DNA of 64,000 nucleotides. Origin: Microcyclospora pomicola (Eukaryota; Ascomycota; Dothideomycetes; Capnodiales). The stretch is taken from NCBI GenBank assembly GCA_002786065.1, contig NHNY01000016.1, forward strand, positions 1 through 64,000, read 5' to 3'. The first letter of the stretch is position 1. Each line of letters starts with the position of its first letter. The position numbers were made by a program, and so were the translations under genes. The notes beneath the pieces were generated by a model. The model ran no database searches. It saw only the letters and a program-made list of their open reading frames with translations, and was not told the origin of the DNA. Below are positions 32,752-43,551 of this stretch, piece by piece.

Positions 32752-33972
32752 TCACAACTCATCATGTTTCGGGGCAGGTCGTCCACTGTCCTTGTTCAGA
32801 TCTACGCCGGTCTTCTTCCGCCACTTTTCCCACAATGCCCAGAACTCCTTCTCCATGCCACTCTCCATCTGATCAGGTAGCACGATTACGTACTCTACAT
32901 GCAGCTTTCCAAACTCCGGGTCAGAGCCGCCGTCATGTCGCCAAACTGGCATGCCCTCGCCATCGATCACCTCGACCGTTCCAGGTTGAACGACTTCACC
33001 GCGTTTCCGAGATAGCCGTACAATGTGTCCGTCGAGATGGGTCAAATTTCGCGTCCAGTCTCCCATCCAGGCTTCGCGCAGTGACAAGACTTCTCGCCAG
33101 AACAGACTTGTACCTTTCCGTCGGAAGAATGTCCCATCGGTGCGATGTGCATCGTCCGTGCCGAGTTTGGGTGTCAGTTCCTTGAGCTGGACGACCAGAT
33201 CTCCAGGAACCCAGTCCGGACTCTCATCGGCCTCCCCCTCGAAGTTGATTCTGGCGTCGCTCGGCATTCCCTTCTCGACTCCAAGTTCGTATGACTCTGT
33301 CCCTCTGACCACGCGATGTCCCCCACAGACCTTGCACTTGTGCTTGACCGTGCTGCCTTTTCCTCCGCACACATCGCACTGCATCTGCATCTGCTGGAAG
33401 ATGCCCGGCATCAACTGCTGCTTCTGAATCACCATGCCTTGCCCATTGCACCGGTTACATGTCTCGCGCTGGCCGTCCTGCGAACCCGATCCTTCGCAGG
33501 TTTCACAGATGATTTGCTTCTCGATATGGAACTCGTGATCGGCACCGACATAGAAGTCTCTCAACGGTACCGCCATTTCAACTTGCATGCCTTGTCCGCG
33601 CCGTTGTCCCCCACCTTGTCCTCCCCCGCCAAAGAACCGAGAGAATATGTCGAAGGGATCATGTCCGCCGCCGCCGCGCTGTCCGCCTTGTTGTCGCTGC
33701 TTGACCCCTTCATGTCCGTATTGGTTGTAGACTTTTCTCAGCTCGCTGTCGCTGAGGACATCGTACGCCTCGGAAATCTCGACGAATTTCTGATGCGCCG
33801 TGTCGTCGCCCGGGTTCTTGTCTGGGTGGAACTTCTTGGAAAGTGTGCGGTATGCTTTCTTGATCTCTCGTTCGGAGGCGGATCTATCGAGGTTGAGGAG
33901 TTTGTAGTAGTCTTCGGCACCCAGGGCCAGAAGTGGGAGCAGGCATAGCAATGCCAACGCGAGCAGATGCAT
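32752..33972 (-). CDS. SCJ1: ER-lumenal DnaJ/HSP40 co-chaperone (SCJ1/DNAJB11 type)
   Basis: An intronless gene of 406 residues. This class of J-protein assists the ER Hsp70 BiP/Kar2 in folding and degradation. A cleavable signal peptide occupies residues 1-18 (LLALALLCLLPLLALGA). The J-domain follows, with the HPD tripeptide in KKFHPDKNPGD. Next is a Gly/Gln-rich linker and the cysteine-rich zinc domain with four CxxCxG-type repeats (CETCEGSG, CNRCNGQG, CDVCGGKG, CKVCGGHR). The C-terminal substrate-binding domain ends in the retention signal HDEL. Signal peptide plus HDEL plus zinc domain distinguish it from cytosolic YDJ1. With UGGT it is one of two ER folding factors in the window. Confidence 0.95.
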   Translation of the reverse strand: MHLLALALLCLLPLLALGAEDYYKLLNLDRSASEREIKKAYRTLSKKFHPDKNPGDDTAHQKFVEISEAYDVLSDSELRKVYNQYGHEGVKQRQQGGQRGGGGHDPFDIFSRFFGGGGQGGGQRRGQGMQVEMAVPLRDFYVGADHEFHIEKQIICETCEGSGSQDGQRETCNRCNGQGMVIQKQQLMPGIFQQMQMQCDVCGGKGSTVKHKCKVCGGHRVVRGTESYELGVEKGMPSDARINFEGEADESPDWVPGDLVVQLKELTPKLGTDDAHRTDGTFFRRKGTSLFWREVLSLREAWMGDWTRNLTHLDGHIVRLSRKRGEVVQPGTVEVIDGEGMPVWRHDGGSDPEFGKLHVEYVIVLPDQMESGMEKEFWALWEKWRKKTGVDLNKDSGRPAPKHDEL

Positions 33973-34262
33973 GGTTGGATGAGCTTGCGTTGCAGAGGGA
34001 ACCGTTGGATCAAGAGCGCATAGTGAAGGGTGACGAGGATGAGATACGATTACACAACCCAGACGACAAAGGTGTAATGTGTAACGCGAAGAGAACGAAT
34101 GTTGTCATTTATTTTCTTGCATTGATGATCGTATCGAGGCCAGCTGGTGTCATCTCACGAACATGCCCGCTGTGCCTGGACCCCACGTGAGGCCACCAAA
34201 GCCAGCGATCCTATCTACAGCCGTCCGCCATGCACTCAAGAACTCCGCGTCCTGATTCTACC
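33973..34262. promoter_or_regulatory. SCJ1 promoter and DUF1993 3' flank
   Basis: 290 bp between the SCJ1 start and the stop of the upstream DUF1993 gene on the same strand. The stretch next to the SCJ1 ATG contains AACCGTTGGATC and GATACGATTACAC, but I cannot identify an unfolded-protein-response element with confidence. Confidence 0.35.
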
Positions 34263-34935
34263 TTACATTTTCATTCCCAGACTGGGAGTACCAAGGAAGT
34301 CGAATTTGCCAACGCTGACTCCCGCGTGTCTCAGCAGAGCATAAGCCATGGTCTTATGAAAGAAGACTGTCGCGGACGATGATTGTCAGCTATCACTACC
34401 AGCTCAAGCACGCGCCAGGCCGAGACTCACAGTTGGGCAGGCAGAATTCCTGAATGTAGGTCAAGCCGTTGAAGGTCAGCTCGGCCGGTCCGGCCTTGAA
34501 GACAACCTCCTTCGACTCCTTGCCCTCGAAGTCCGCGGGTTTGGCACTGTGGAGGATCTCGAGCGTCTTCGCAATCCGGGCATCGAACTCATCGAAGGTC
34601 TTCTCATCGTCGGCGATGGAGGGGACTTCAATGCCGGCCACGCGAGCGAGGAGCTTGACGCTGGAGTTGCAGCAGGTCTGGACTTGGAAAGCCATTGGCT
34701 AGACAGCATGAGAGCAGACCGTGTCAGTGATCTTGTGCATCTTGCATCGTCATCCATAGGTGACTTGATTGGCACATACCAGCATGTCAGGCACTAATCG
34801 CTTCTCTGCAATCTCAGTCTCAGATTTCCCTTCTTGAGCAGCCCATGCTTTTCCCTTGCTGAGCACTGCACGGAGTGACTCGAGCTGACGGATGAGCACC
34901 GGCACACTGATTTCGTAAAGACCGATGGGAGCCAT
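34263..34935 (-). CDS. DUF1993 family protein
   Basis: Three exons, 34780-34935, 34431-34698 and 34263-34366, with introns of 81 and 64 nt, give 175 residues. Function is unknown. The family is short, mostly helical and thought to resemble DinB/YfiT-like helix bundles; fungi often have several copies. Family features recovered by splicing are the N-terminal LYEISVPVLIRQLESL, the junction RLVPDM-L-PMAFQVQT across intron 1, FDARIAKTLEIL in the middle, and LPNFFFHKTMAYALLRHAGVSVGKFDFLG across intron 2. Introns have GTATGT and GTGAGT donors. Length and both ends match the family, so the gene looks intact. Its job cannot be inferred from its neighbours. Confidence 0.85.
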
Positions 34936-35365
34936 GTTGGATTGTATGTGAAGATGTTGGTGCTGGGGAAGAGGTTGAAATGTGAACGAGTTGATTGAGG
35001 AGGCAATTGTGTTTGCTGCCGCGTTACTCGTACCCGTACTTACATCCCCATTTATATACCTCTAGCCACTACCTCCAAGGACAGTAACTCAGCTGGCGCA
35101 TTGGGAGCTACGACGGACGATCTGGCCTGACCGCCAATCCACATAATTACAAAGCACGGTGACACTGATGTGGTGAAGCTAGGTGTTTGAGGCAATTCGA
35201 AGTGGGACATTCACCCGCCGTCCACGGCATCTCAAGCTCCCCACCCCACTTGGCTTCCACGAAAGGATACAACACGTATGATGATTATGCACGAGTGTGA
35301 GCTTTGGATCTGACGATTCGCCCACAAAAGCCTAGATGTATTTGTATCGACCGTGCTACCATTCC
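34936..35365. other. Intergenic: DUF1993 promoter and permease 3' flank
   Basis: 430 bp with the promoter of the DUF1993 gene on the left and the 3' flank of the permease on the right. No gene, repeat or distinct motif seen. Confidence 0.4.
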
Positions 35366-37233
35366 TCAGATCATGAACCTATCACACACGCGTCAGCACA
35401 ACGGCATATACGAGACTGACAAGAATGCAGAACTGCTGCGTGACCAACCTGTAACCTTTCTGCAGCGCTCTGGCAGCTCCAATGTCGATACCCTCGAGCT
35501 CGGCTGTCTTTTGCAGCCTCGCAATCTCCTTCTCAGTGAGCTGCACGTCCACGTCGTCCATGCGTGCCAACTGCTTGTTCTGATGTCGGAGGTAAAACAG
35601 CAGCATGGTGCCTACGATGCCAGCCATTGCCACCAGACCTATGAACTTTTGTGAGTCGACTGCAATACAGTTGGTAGAGCCTGATAATGGACACTTACCA
35701 ATGTTGACGCCCATGGCCACACGATAATAAGGCGCTTGGGATGGGCTGTAAGTGAATGGTGTCCAGATACTGGCTGCGTTGCCCTGCGTTGAACCATGAG
35801 CATCTTACTGTAATCTCCTAGACACACGATGGACATCTTACCACGCTATTCACAAACGCCAAAGCAGCAGCTCTTTTGGCCGGAGGTCGAGGTATCGCAT
35901 TTGCAATCCATGCATAGATTGTGCCGTTCATGGCGAAGATGAACACCAACAGGAATAAGCTGAAGTATCGTGGTCCGAACCCATCTGTGAACATGAAAAT
36001 CAAAGCACCGACGATGACCAGCGGCACCGGATACATGTAGAAGTAGTAGCGGTTGCCAATCTTGTCCGAGAGTACGCTGTGGATGAAGGACCAGATCACG
36101 ATGAACACGTATGGTGGAGCTGCCAACAAGAGAGATACTGTAGGCGTGAAGTTCAGCGTTTTAGTGAGAGTTGGGAAGAAATTCTGGAAACCCGCTGCCC
36201 CTGTGATGCCATGGTACATGATGGCCAGCATGTAGGTCTTCGGATCTGTGAACGCCAGCTTCACGCCACGAAGCTGGCTCATACCTCCCGCTGTGATGGG
36301 AGATCAGTATCTGATTCAAGACACAAACGTTGAATTGGATCATACCCTCGTCGACATCAGCATCGGCAGCATCGATCGCCATCCGACGATTTGCAACATG
36401 TCGCAGTTCTGGGCTAATAGCTGTCCACGTAGTCGGAAAGTCAGGGAGAACAAAGACGACGACAATACCAATACAGACGGTGATCGTGCCCTCGATGATG
36501 TACAGCCATTGCCAAGCGTACAGTCCTTGTCTGCCAGCGAGCCCATTCAAGATGCCAGCAGCGATCAGACTGCCGAATGCTCCACTCAGCAGTGAACCAG
36601 AGTAGAAGATACTCATTCGAAGGTTGAGCTCTTTCTTAGTGTACCACTTGGAGAGATAGAACAAAACGCCTGCAAAGAATGGCGCTTCGACTAGTCCAAG
36701 AATGAATCGACATGCCACGATTTGACCATAGGTCTTGACTTGGGATGTCAGAGCCGAGACCAGACCCCAGGCAATGACGAAGAACCCGATATACCAGGAT
36801 GGACGGCCGGAGTAGTTGAGTAAAAGGTTGGAAGGGACTTGCATGATGACCTGCAGAGCAAGATTAATGAGGTGGTGGGAGTATGTCACTCAGTCCCTTG
36901 ACCTACATATCCAACGAACAAGATGCTGAGCGCAACCTGATACTGGTCGTCGACCAGGTTGAGGTCCTTCTCTAATCCTTGCAATCGAGCAGCGGCGTAG
37001 TTATTTCGATCCAGGTAGTTCATCAGGTAGACAAGGATGACCAACGGCATGACCAGCAGATCGATCTTCCGCTTCAGCTTCTTCTCGAGCACAAGCTCGT
37101 CTGGCGAGAGCGCCTCAAGATGTGACACATTACGTTTGGCTGGGGCGTTCGAGAGCTCCACATGGGCGACATCGATCTTGTCGGTTTCACCAAACGAGTG
37201 GTCTTTGTGCTCCGTAGCAGGGAGTCGCGACAT
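35366..37233 (-). CDS. MFS permease, Dal5/Tna1-type anion:cation symporter
   Basis: My model has six exons: 36907-37233, 36346-36850, 35842-36290, 35699-35783, 35449-35659 and 35366-35378, giving 529 residues. These permeases import organic anions such as allantoate, nicotinate, pantothenate or biotin at the plasma membrane. Hallmarks are YLDRNNYAAARL in loop 1, RFILGLVEAPFFAGVLFYLSKWY in helices 4-5, WRLFFL-like WQWLYIIEG, and GNAASIWTPFTYSPSQAPYY in the second half. Twelve membrane helices are expected. Intron 4 (35660-35698) is only 39 nt, frame-preserving and stop-free, so it may be retained in some transcripts. The last intron (35379-35448) places just four codons and a stop (FMI ending) in exon 6; this is the least certain join. 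Substrate cannot be deduced. Confidence 0.85.
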
Positions 37234-38065
37234 GACTAGAAATATAGCAGAACTTGCGTGACGCTTGAGGAAGCCAGTGATGGCATAAGGTCAATCGATA
37301 TGATATTCTAGAGCTTGGTGAAGATGACCTGACATCCGGCCTTCCACCGCCAGTATTTGTTACAGAAAGCTACCTCGATTGTCTACAAGGTGGTAGGACT
37401 CGTCATGAGAAGCATGACCTTGGAAACGGGGTTCGCCCCCTCTTGCCCATATCGACATCTGTACGGGCCTTCGGATCGGGCAAGGATGGGCCGGAGGATG
37501 CGAGACAGACGGCTGGGATATATTGTAGGTGAGTTTATTAGCCAGAATCACTCGTACGCGTCTTTGGATGGCCTTGATTGGAAGTGCCATGCAGGTCTAC
37601 CGCAACCATCGACAAGGTTCAACTGGAGCTTCCCCATGTTTCGTGAAACGTGGGCCGACCCCACAGTTCTGGTTTACCATAAACAGACATCCGGAAGATA
37701 CATATACATGTACACCAGCGATGGTCCAAAGATCCCAAAGGAACATGTCGGCAAAGATGCTCGGTCAAACTTACCAGCATCCGTCATCTGATTCTTTTTA
37801 AAGTACATAACATTGCGATAGAGCTATCCGCAGCATCGCCGAAGCCCTTCTAGAAAGACTCTCCACGCACTGGCGTCCAGCTTATTTCCCGATAGGCGTG
37901 TTACCCGCCAACCTCGGCAGCGCCACTCGCCTATGAGACGTCTTTCAATATAAGCAGCCGTATGCCGCCGGTCCCACTGGCTGCGCGACTCTTTCTTATC
38001 ACGAATCACGCGTTATAGATTTCGTTTGCCCGCCAGTGGAAGCACGCTCGATTTCGTATCTCATC
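37234..38065. promoter_or_regulatory. Divergent spacer between permease and cytochrome b5
   Basis: 832 bp separating divergent genes. It contains TACATGTA at 37705-37712. Short open frames on the plus strand around 37357-37800 have no family motifs. I treat the stretch as promoter DNA. Confidence 0.4.
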
Positions 38066-38436
38066 ATGTCGAAACAATTCACGGCACAGGAAGTCCAGGA
38101 GGGTGGAAGCGTTGACAAGGGACTGCACATCATCATCGACGGGTAGGAAAGCAACGAATCGAAGGCTTATATGAGCGATGGCTAAACGCTTCGGAACAGT
38201 GGCGTGTACGCTCTTCAATCCTTCGTAGACGAACACCCCGGTGGAGCGAAGATCCTCAAGCGTGTCGGTGGCAAGGACGCCAGCAAGCAGTTCTGGAAGG
38301 TATGTTGCCGTGCAATATCGTCGTGGTGTCGGGGACAGAAGCTGACGGATGCTGGCAGTACCACAACGAGGGTGTCCTCAAGAAGTATGGACCAAAGCTT
38401 CGTGTCGGAGATCTGAAAGAGTCGGCCAAACTATAG
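38066..38436 (+). CDS. Small soluble cytochrome b5 domain protein
   Basis: Three short exons, 38066-38142, 38200-38299 and 38359-38436, with introns of 57 and 59 nt, give only 84 residues. The protein is essentially a bare cytochrome b5 haem domain. The first axial haem ligand is His38 in [12 protein letters not shown]. The second is His61, right after the second exon junction, in KYHNEGVL; the 23-residue spacing fits the family. There is no C-terminal membrane anchor, unlike the ER cytochrome b5. A soluble electron carrier or a haem-binding accessory protein is likely, but the partner is unknown. Splice sites are canonical (GTAGGA, GTATGT donors; CAG acceptors). No single open frame spans the gene. 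Confidence 0.85.
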
Positions 38437-38603
38437 AACTCGAAGACGAACGGTAATGAAGGTCATGTAGTGGATGCAATTCTATTTGCGCCTGCTTTGT
38501 AGCGTCTTCAGCGAAGATATCCCCCCTGCAACGAAGCAACCTGCATACCGCTCAAACGCGAACATTCTATGCCGCTCATACACGGAAGTCATTAAACTAT
38601 ACA

Positions 38604-39689
38604 TTATATCGTCCGGTCGTTCAGCAAACGCTCTTCATCGTTCCTCTTCTCCATGCTCTGCCTTTGTCTCGCAAATCTATCTCGTGTGAGAAAGCTCCAG
38701 CTTCCACGGCGCGCAGAACCTGGATGGCTGCTCATCAATCTCCAGATCATGGCGACCGTCAAGAGCATCGACGCTCCCAACAAAATCGCAAAGTATCCAT
38801 AATGCTTGCCAATCAGCACAATCGCCGCGGCATCCCAACCATGCCAACTGCTCGCTCCACCGTGGTGGAATAACGGGGTAGTGATGACCCCACGCAGCAT
38901 ATGAGGCTCAAGATTACCCTCTTCGTCTCCAACGATATACAGCCGGTCTTCTTCTGCTCCTGTCTCTTCCCGCGACCACTGCCGCATATATGCCATCCAG
39001 CGGTTCGAGAAGAACATACATCCTGTGCTCAGCATGTTCTCGACATAAGGTAGGCCCCATTTGAGATCGGCAGAGGGGACCTGAGACAGCAGGGTGTCGG
39101 CCAGGAATGGATGCTGCGGCCGCGCGAGGATAAACGCATTGTTGACACCCGCTGGATATGCTCCGGGACTCAGCCACGGCAGGTGTAGGAGACTGTCGAG
39201 CGGCGCAAGACACGTCACGTCCAGATCAAGGTAGACACCGCCCTCGTGGTGAAGCAGCGCATACCGGAGAATGTTGGCACGCTGGATACTTTGCTTGTAG
39301 CCTTCGTAGTGTGGGGCAATATCGGGATAGTGTTTCCTCATGAAAGCTGTGGCATTCTGGTCCGTCCACAACTTCGTTTCCCAGCCCGGGTGGATGGTCT
39401 GGCAGCTCGTGAGCGCATCGCTGTATTTTGCCAGGCTCGAGTTGCGCCCTTCTTGCAAGAAGATCTGGTGGATGATCTTGGGCGCCTGCGCTTTCTCAGA
39501 ACCACCGGTGTGACTTGCGTGGTCTTCCGGGATGTATCGGTAGATCACTTCTGGGTGATCTTGGATGTATCTGTGGTATGTTGCATATGTCTGGGCGACT
39601 TGCGACAGATCGCGCAAATGTGCTCGGTTCAGAAAGACAAGGACGAGCAGGCCAACGATCGCTAACGGGAGACGATACCGGAAACCCAT
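38604..39689 (-). CDS. Glycosyltransferase family 32, IPC mannosyltransferase-like
   Basis: An intronless gene of 361 residues from the ATG at 39689. GT32 enzymes use nucleotide sugars in the Golgi; the SUR1/CSH1 branch adds mannose to inositolphosphoceramide, the OCH1 branch to N-glycans. A type II signal anchor lies at about residues 7-22 (LAIVGLLVLVFL). KIIHQIFLQEG begins the catalytic domain, then RANILRYALLHHEGGVYLDLDV with the metal-binding DxD at Asp155-Asp157. A second hydrophobic helix near the C-terminus (YFAILLGASMLLTVAMIW) favours the SUR1-like sphingolipid branch over OCH1. The open frame runs a further 57 codons upstream, but only a GTG and a weaker ATG lie there. The Met immediately before the membrane anchor is the better start. 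Confidence 0.8.
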   Translation of the reverse strand: MGFRYRLPLAIVGLLVLVFLNRAHLRDLSQVAQTYATYHRYIQDHPEVIYRYIPEDHASHTGGSEKAQAPKIIHQIFLQEGRNSSLAKYSDALTSCQTIHPGWETKLWTDQNATAFMRKHYPDIAPHYEGYKQSIQRANILRYALLHHEGGVYLDLDVTCLAPLDSLLHLPWLSPGAYPAGVNNAFILARPQHPFLADTLLSQVPSADLKWGLPYVENMLSTGCMFFSNRWMAYMRQWSREETGAEEDRLYIVGDEEGNLEPHMLRGVITTPLFHHGGASSWHGWDAAAIVLIGKHYGYFAILLGASMLLTVAMIWRLMSSHPGSARRGSWSFLTRDRFARQRQSMEKRNDEERLLNDRTI

Positions 39690-40368
39690 CGCTGGAATCA
39701 CGCGCAAGATCGTAGGAGGTAGATCGACGTCGCTAACAGTACATGGAATAGGAAAACTGCAGAAAACTCGCCGTCGACCTACCTTGTTATATTCCGGGCA
39801 ACGTGCCAAATAGTCGGGAGATGAAGCCAACGTGACTAGCATCGTGGCTACCGCCGACACGTTAGAGGATTATGATGATTAGTCGCGGCATGTGCTTGGG
39901 TATGATGCGTTGCCATCACACTTGCCGTCGGTTCCGAGGAGGTGGGAAAGCCCGAAGGTTGATATGTCGAACAATGTTAAGCAGGTTGGCTGTGGCGTCC
40001 GAGATGCGCCAAGATGTATGAGGTAATTCACCTCTTTAGCTTCCACGACATCCGCGGACGTCAGACATCTAGCCAATACCCTGCGTCGGCCAGCTTATTA
40101 TGCTCGAGTCGCTCGTGCAGACGTTGGCTTCGCAAACAAGACCTCGTGAGCCCTGGCAGCGACCTGATCATTGCTACTGCACCAATCGCCGATCGCTGGT
40201 GCAACCCAGAAAAAAGTCGATGGCGGGCGCAAATTAGCCAGAAAAAGTCGCGATGAGCCGCGGAACGACTGAGACAGAAATTGCATTGCAGTAGTGACCA
40301 CCTACAGAGTTACACTCATTACCCAACATCGTTCATATCATCACAGGGGAGGAGATGCTTTCCATAGC
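39690..40368. other. Intergenic: GT32 promoter and PI-PLC 3' flank
   Basis: 679 bp. The right end is the 3' flank of the phospholipase-like gene, the left end the promoter of the glycosyltransferase. No gene or repeat is recognised. Confidence 0.4.
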
Positions 40369-41938
40369 TCATGAGGTGTAGCTTTTGACCGCCTGAGGCT
40401 GCAACAAGCTCAAGAATGTCGGCACAAGATCCGTCGGAGTCTCATAAACTGCGCCCAAGTGTCAGCCCGGTCAATATTACATCGAAGAGAACAAAGAAGG
40501 TGTCTTACAGTCGAACATCACTATTCCAAGCCTCTTTCCTTTCAAGCTTTCGAACACGGGTACCAGCTGCTGATTGACACCGCCTTTCGGCGTGTTCGTA
40601 CCATTGCCAACGGCTTGTAGCTCAGGTGTCATGTAATCCAAGATGTTGGTGCTCGAAGCAAAGCTCCAGAACAGGCTGTCCGGATGAGTTGTGGCGGCCA
40701 TCTGCAGGTGTGCTTCGGTCGCGTTGAACTGATGCGGGCTTAGCTACATGATTTCAGTGTTTGTTTAGAGTCCACCACTCACCTTATAACGAATGCTTTC
40801 TTCTGCGCTTGCTCCGGACGGTGTCTGCGGCGCGTAGTAATCCTCGATATACGCTGTCCCATTCGGGCTGTACTGCAACGTGATGTTGGCTCCCTACACA
40901 CGCGTTAACATTCGCTGCAAGTCTTGATAGCTCACAGATGCTTACATTGTCGGTCCAATTGGTCGGTGAGAAGTGAAGACCAGGCAATGTAGACTCGTAG
41001 GCAGTCGGCAATAGGCTGAGATCGAATCGGCGAAGTAGAATGATTTTACCTCTGGATACTCCTAGAGTTCCAAGTGTTCCTTTCGTCTGCAAGAAGTACC
41101 TCCGAGCTACGTGACTGGTGAGAGCATTGTAGAGTAGCAACTGAACACCCGCGTCATTCGATGAATAGCGCGAGGTAGTTCCCTCATATTGGAACGACAG
41201 GAAGAGCACTTCCGAAGGATGATCATCGAGCCACTTTTCATCGTCAGAGCCAGAAGGGATATGCAACAGCGAGGACAACTTGCCTTGTAGAAGCCGAACA
41301 GCACATCATCGACCGTTGATGTCTCAGACTGAAGTGCAGTCCCATGCCAGAAGACCAATGTCGAATTGGTAACGTCGTATGCATAACGAAGGTCAAACAC
41401 TCGGATGCCGGCATTCAGAGCCTCGGCCATAGATTTGTTCTGACACCGATACGCAGCTGGGTTGAACTCGACATCCATGACCATGTTCGTGACATGGCTG
41501 AGTGCGGATTGGGTGGCCTGGCTGTAGTTCCACGTCGCAGCATCGTGCGTTCCTGGAATGTTCATATGGACCAGAAGCGTATCGTCGGGGTATTGCTTCA
41601 TCCTGCGCGGTTTGATCAGTACAGCACTTAAGCCAGTTCTTGGGTAGTCAACACGTTGAATGTACGTACCATCGAGATGTGCTACTGGAACCCTTGGTCG
41701 TCTCATTCTCTGCTCCATCAGCGTAGTCGCCGAAGACAGGACTGGCATCACTCAAGACCTTCTCCAGAGCATAATGAGCTAATGATCTCGCGTGATGAGG
41801 AGCAGATGTTGCAGATGTTGTGGCGGTCGGCAATGCAAGCACAGCAGACTGGCTAAGAAACAGGAATGTGGTCAACCCGAGAAGTCCCAGCATACTTGCG
41901 ATGATGAACGTCCTTTCGATTCTGGATGGACACTTCAT
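40369..41938 (-). CDS. PI-PLC X-domain phosphodiesterase-like membrane/secreted protein
   Basis: My model has six exons: 41670-41938, 41284-41602, 40946-41233, 40783-40893, 40509-40743 and 40369-40448, giving 433 residues. The family resembles bacterial phosphatidylinositol-specific phospholipase C, with the X domain only. A hydrophobic signal or anchor lies at about residues 11-37. The two catalytic histidines are His109 in IPGTHDAATW and His176 in FWHGTAL. WLDDHPSEVLFLSF and the later barrel strands follow. Intron 2 (41234-41283, 50 nt) has a GC-AG boundary (GCAAGT), supported because it restores FYK-WLDDHPSEVL. Intron 4 (40744-40782) is only 39 nt. Remaining introns are GT-AG. The substrate is unknown. 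Such fungal proteins are often extracellular, and some carry GPI anchors, which I do not see here. Confidence 0.83.
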
Positions 41939-42315
41939 GAATCAAAAGCACTGGATGTAGCGGCCTTTGCAGATGTTTACATATCCATGCGCTCTCCTCT
42001 TTGCCTCGGATGCGCTGCCGTAAGAGGGACCAACGCCACCAGCTCCAAACAACCGCCTCCTGGCTAACACGTGGGTTATGCACGGTAAATAACTGTATTC
42101 AGAAAGTTACCTATACATGTTATGTCTGTATAAGGTAGAAATGGTACACGTTACATATGCTGTGTAGAGCACACTCAAGCAGATGGTAACAAACACGAGT
42201 GTTTGTTCTATGAAATCTATTTCAAAGCATGTCCTAGTCACTTCGCAGCTATCGATCTGTGTTGAAGAGCTACCTCATCCGAATCACGATTTGACCAGAG
42301 TAAACTTGCACACCT
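41939..42315. other. Spacer: PI-PLC promoter and GT8-like 3' flank
   Basis: 377 bp with no gene. It contains the near-palindromic TATACATGTTATG around 42112 and an AT-richer part near 42090-42190. Confidence 0.4.
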
Positions 42316-43551
42316 TTACGGGACAAGATGCCCTGCTGACACTCCATGCTCCTTCTTCCACTTGTTCCAATCTGGTGGAGGAACGCTCAAAATCCCACAC
42401 AAGTCCTTCCTACGCTTACGAAAATCATCGTAGAGATCCTTCCAGATCTCTCGCTCCTTGCATGAGTACTGCGATTGTGCTAGGTTCTGGCAATCTGGCT
42501 GGATCTCGAGCACGGCATCGTGCGGCCACATGATCCATGGCTTTGGAAGAGGCCAATCATTGAAGTGAATGATCTTGGCCTCCGCCAGTTCCTTCTTCGA
42601 GTTCCATTCAACAAGCCGCTTAGCAGGACCATTGATGTTGCCCAACCACGGAGCATGGACAGTTCGCCTAAACTCCGCAGTCTGCAACAAGTATGGGCGA
42701 TGTGGAATGACCAGGCTAGATGCACCAAATCGGTGATTGATGAGTTCCTCGTGGTAGGCTGCACTCAATTGCCGATCCAGATCTTGACGCCACGCTTGTA
42801 GTGTATGTAGCAGTCCTTCAAGTTCTGCTGGGTTTGGCTCAATCACCATAAGAACAGTACTGAGTGGCCAGCGCTCAGCTGGACTGTGAGACCAGTATGC
42901 TCTGGCCAGCGCGATTGCGGCGCTCGGCAGCAGGAACAGCTCATCGACATGGTCTTGAACAGAGATGTCATTGTCTAGCACGATCACTCGCTGATACTCT
43001 GTTAATTCAAAGGCTCGGAATTTCGTGGTCGAGTAGTCTCCCGATGATCGACCATCGGTAGCAGAGGATGTGCTGCTCTTCTCCACCTCGCCACGAGAGT
43101 CGATCAGTCTCACCGGCTTCAGCTTGACATTGTAGTGTTTCTCGGCCAGTGTCAGAAGATGAGCGTTGCGATCGTCCCCACCGCTTGATTCTGGGGCGAA
43201 TTGCGGGTTGTAAAGCAATACTCGTTCTGCCTTGCTACCGCTATGCTTCAGAGCCTCAAACACCATGAGCGCATTGCAGAGGTGGGCGTCGTCCGTGGCA
43301 TACTGAACGTACGCAAATCGTGACCAGTCGACGGCGGCATGGCGCGAGCGAGGTCGAGTGGTGAGATAAATTATGCAAATTGCGATCAGAGCCAAGATTG
43401 AGAGCATGCGAGATCTGCGTGGCCAACGCAAAAAGGATTCTTCCGGCTCGATGCGGTGGATGTCGTGGAGTCTGTCGTCCACATCATCATATTTACTGCG
43501 TAATGTACGTTTCCTGTGATCCTCGTTCAATGGCAGTTGCATGGAAGACAT
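42316..43551 (-). CDS. Type II membrane glycosyltransferase, GT8-like (Gnt1-like)
   Basis: An intronless gene of 411 residues from the ATG at 43551; the frame continues 30 bp upstream only through a TTG. The arrangement is that of a Golgi type II enzyme: a cytosolic tail, a membrane anchor at about residues 50-67 (LSILALIAICIIYLTT), then a lumenal catalytic domain. AYVQYATDDAHLCNALMVFEAL is the nucleotide-sugar binding start seen in GT8-like fungal N-acetylglucosaminyltransferases. VIVLDNDISV carries a DND in place of a classical DxD. KIIHFNDWPLPKPW near the C-terminus is the family's late His/Trp motif. Donor and acceptor sugars are not determinable. It is followed on the same strand by the PI-PLC-like gene upstream of which it ends, and preceded by an MFS exporter. 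Confidence 0.82.
   Translation of the reverse strand: MSSMQLPLNEDHRKRTLRSKYDDVDDRLHDIHRIEPEESFLRWPRRSRMLSILALIAICIIYLTTRPRSRHAAVDWSRFAYVQYATDDAHLCNALMVFEALKHSGSKAERVLLYNPQFAPESSGGDDRNAHLLTLAEKHYNVKLKPVRLIDSRGEVEKSSTSSATDGRSSGDYSTTKFRAFELTEYQRVIVLDNDISVQDHVDELFLLPSAAIALARAYWSHSPAERWPLSTVLMVIEPNPAELEGLLHTLQAWRQDLDRQLSAAYHEELINHRFGASSLVIPHRPYLLQTAEFRRTVHAPWLGNINGPAKRLVEWNSKKELAEAKIIHFNDWPLPKPWIMWPHDAVLEIQPDCQNLAQSQYSCKEREIWKDLYDDFRKRRKDLCGILSVPPPDWNKWKKEHGVSAGHLVP

Noticed and set aside
39690-39860. Upstream extension of the GT32 open frame by 57 codons
   Set aside because: It begins at GTG, has no membrane-anchor logic, and the ATG at 39689 directly precedes the signal anchor.
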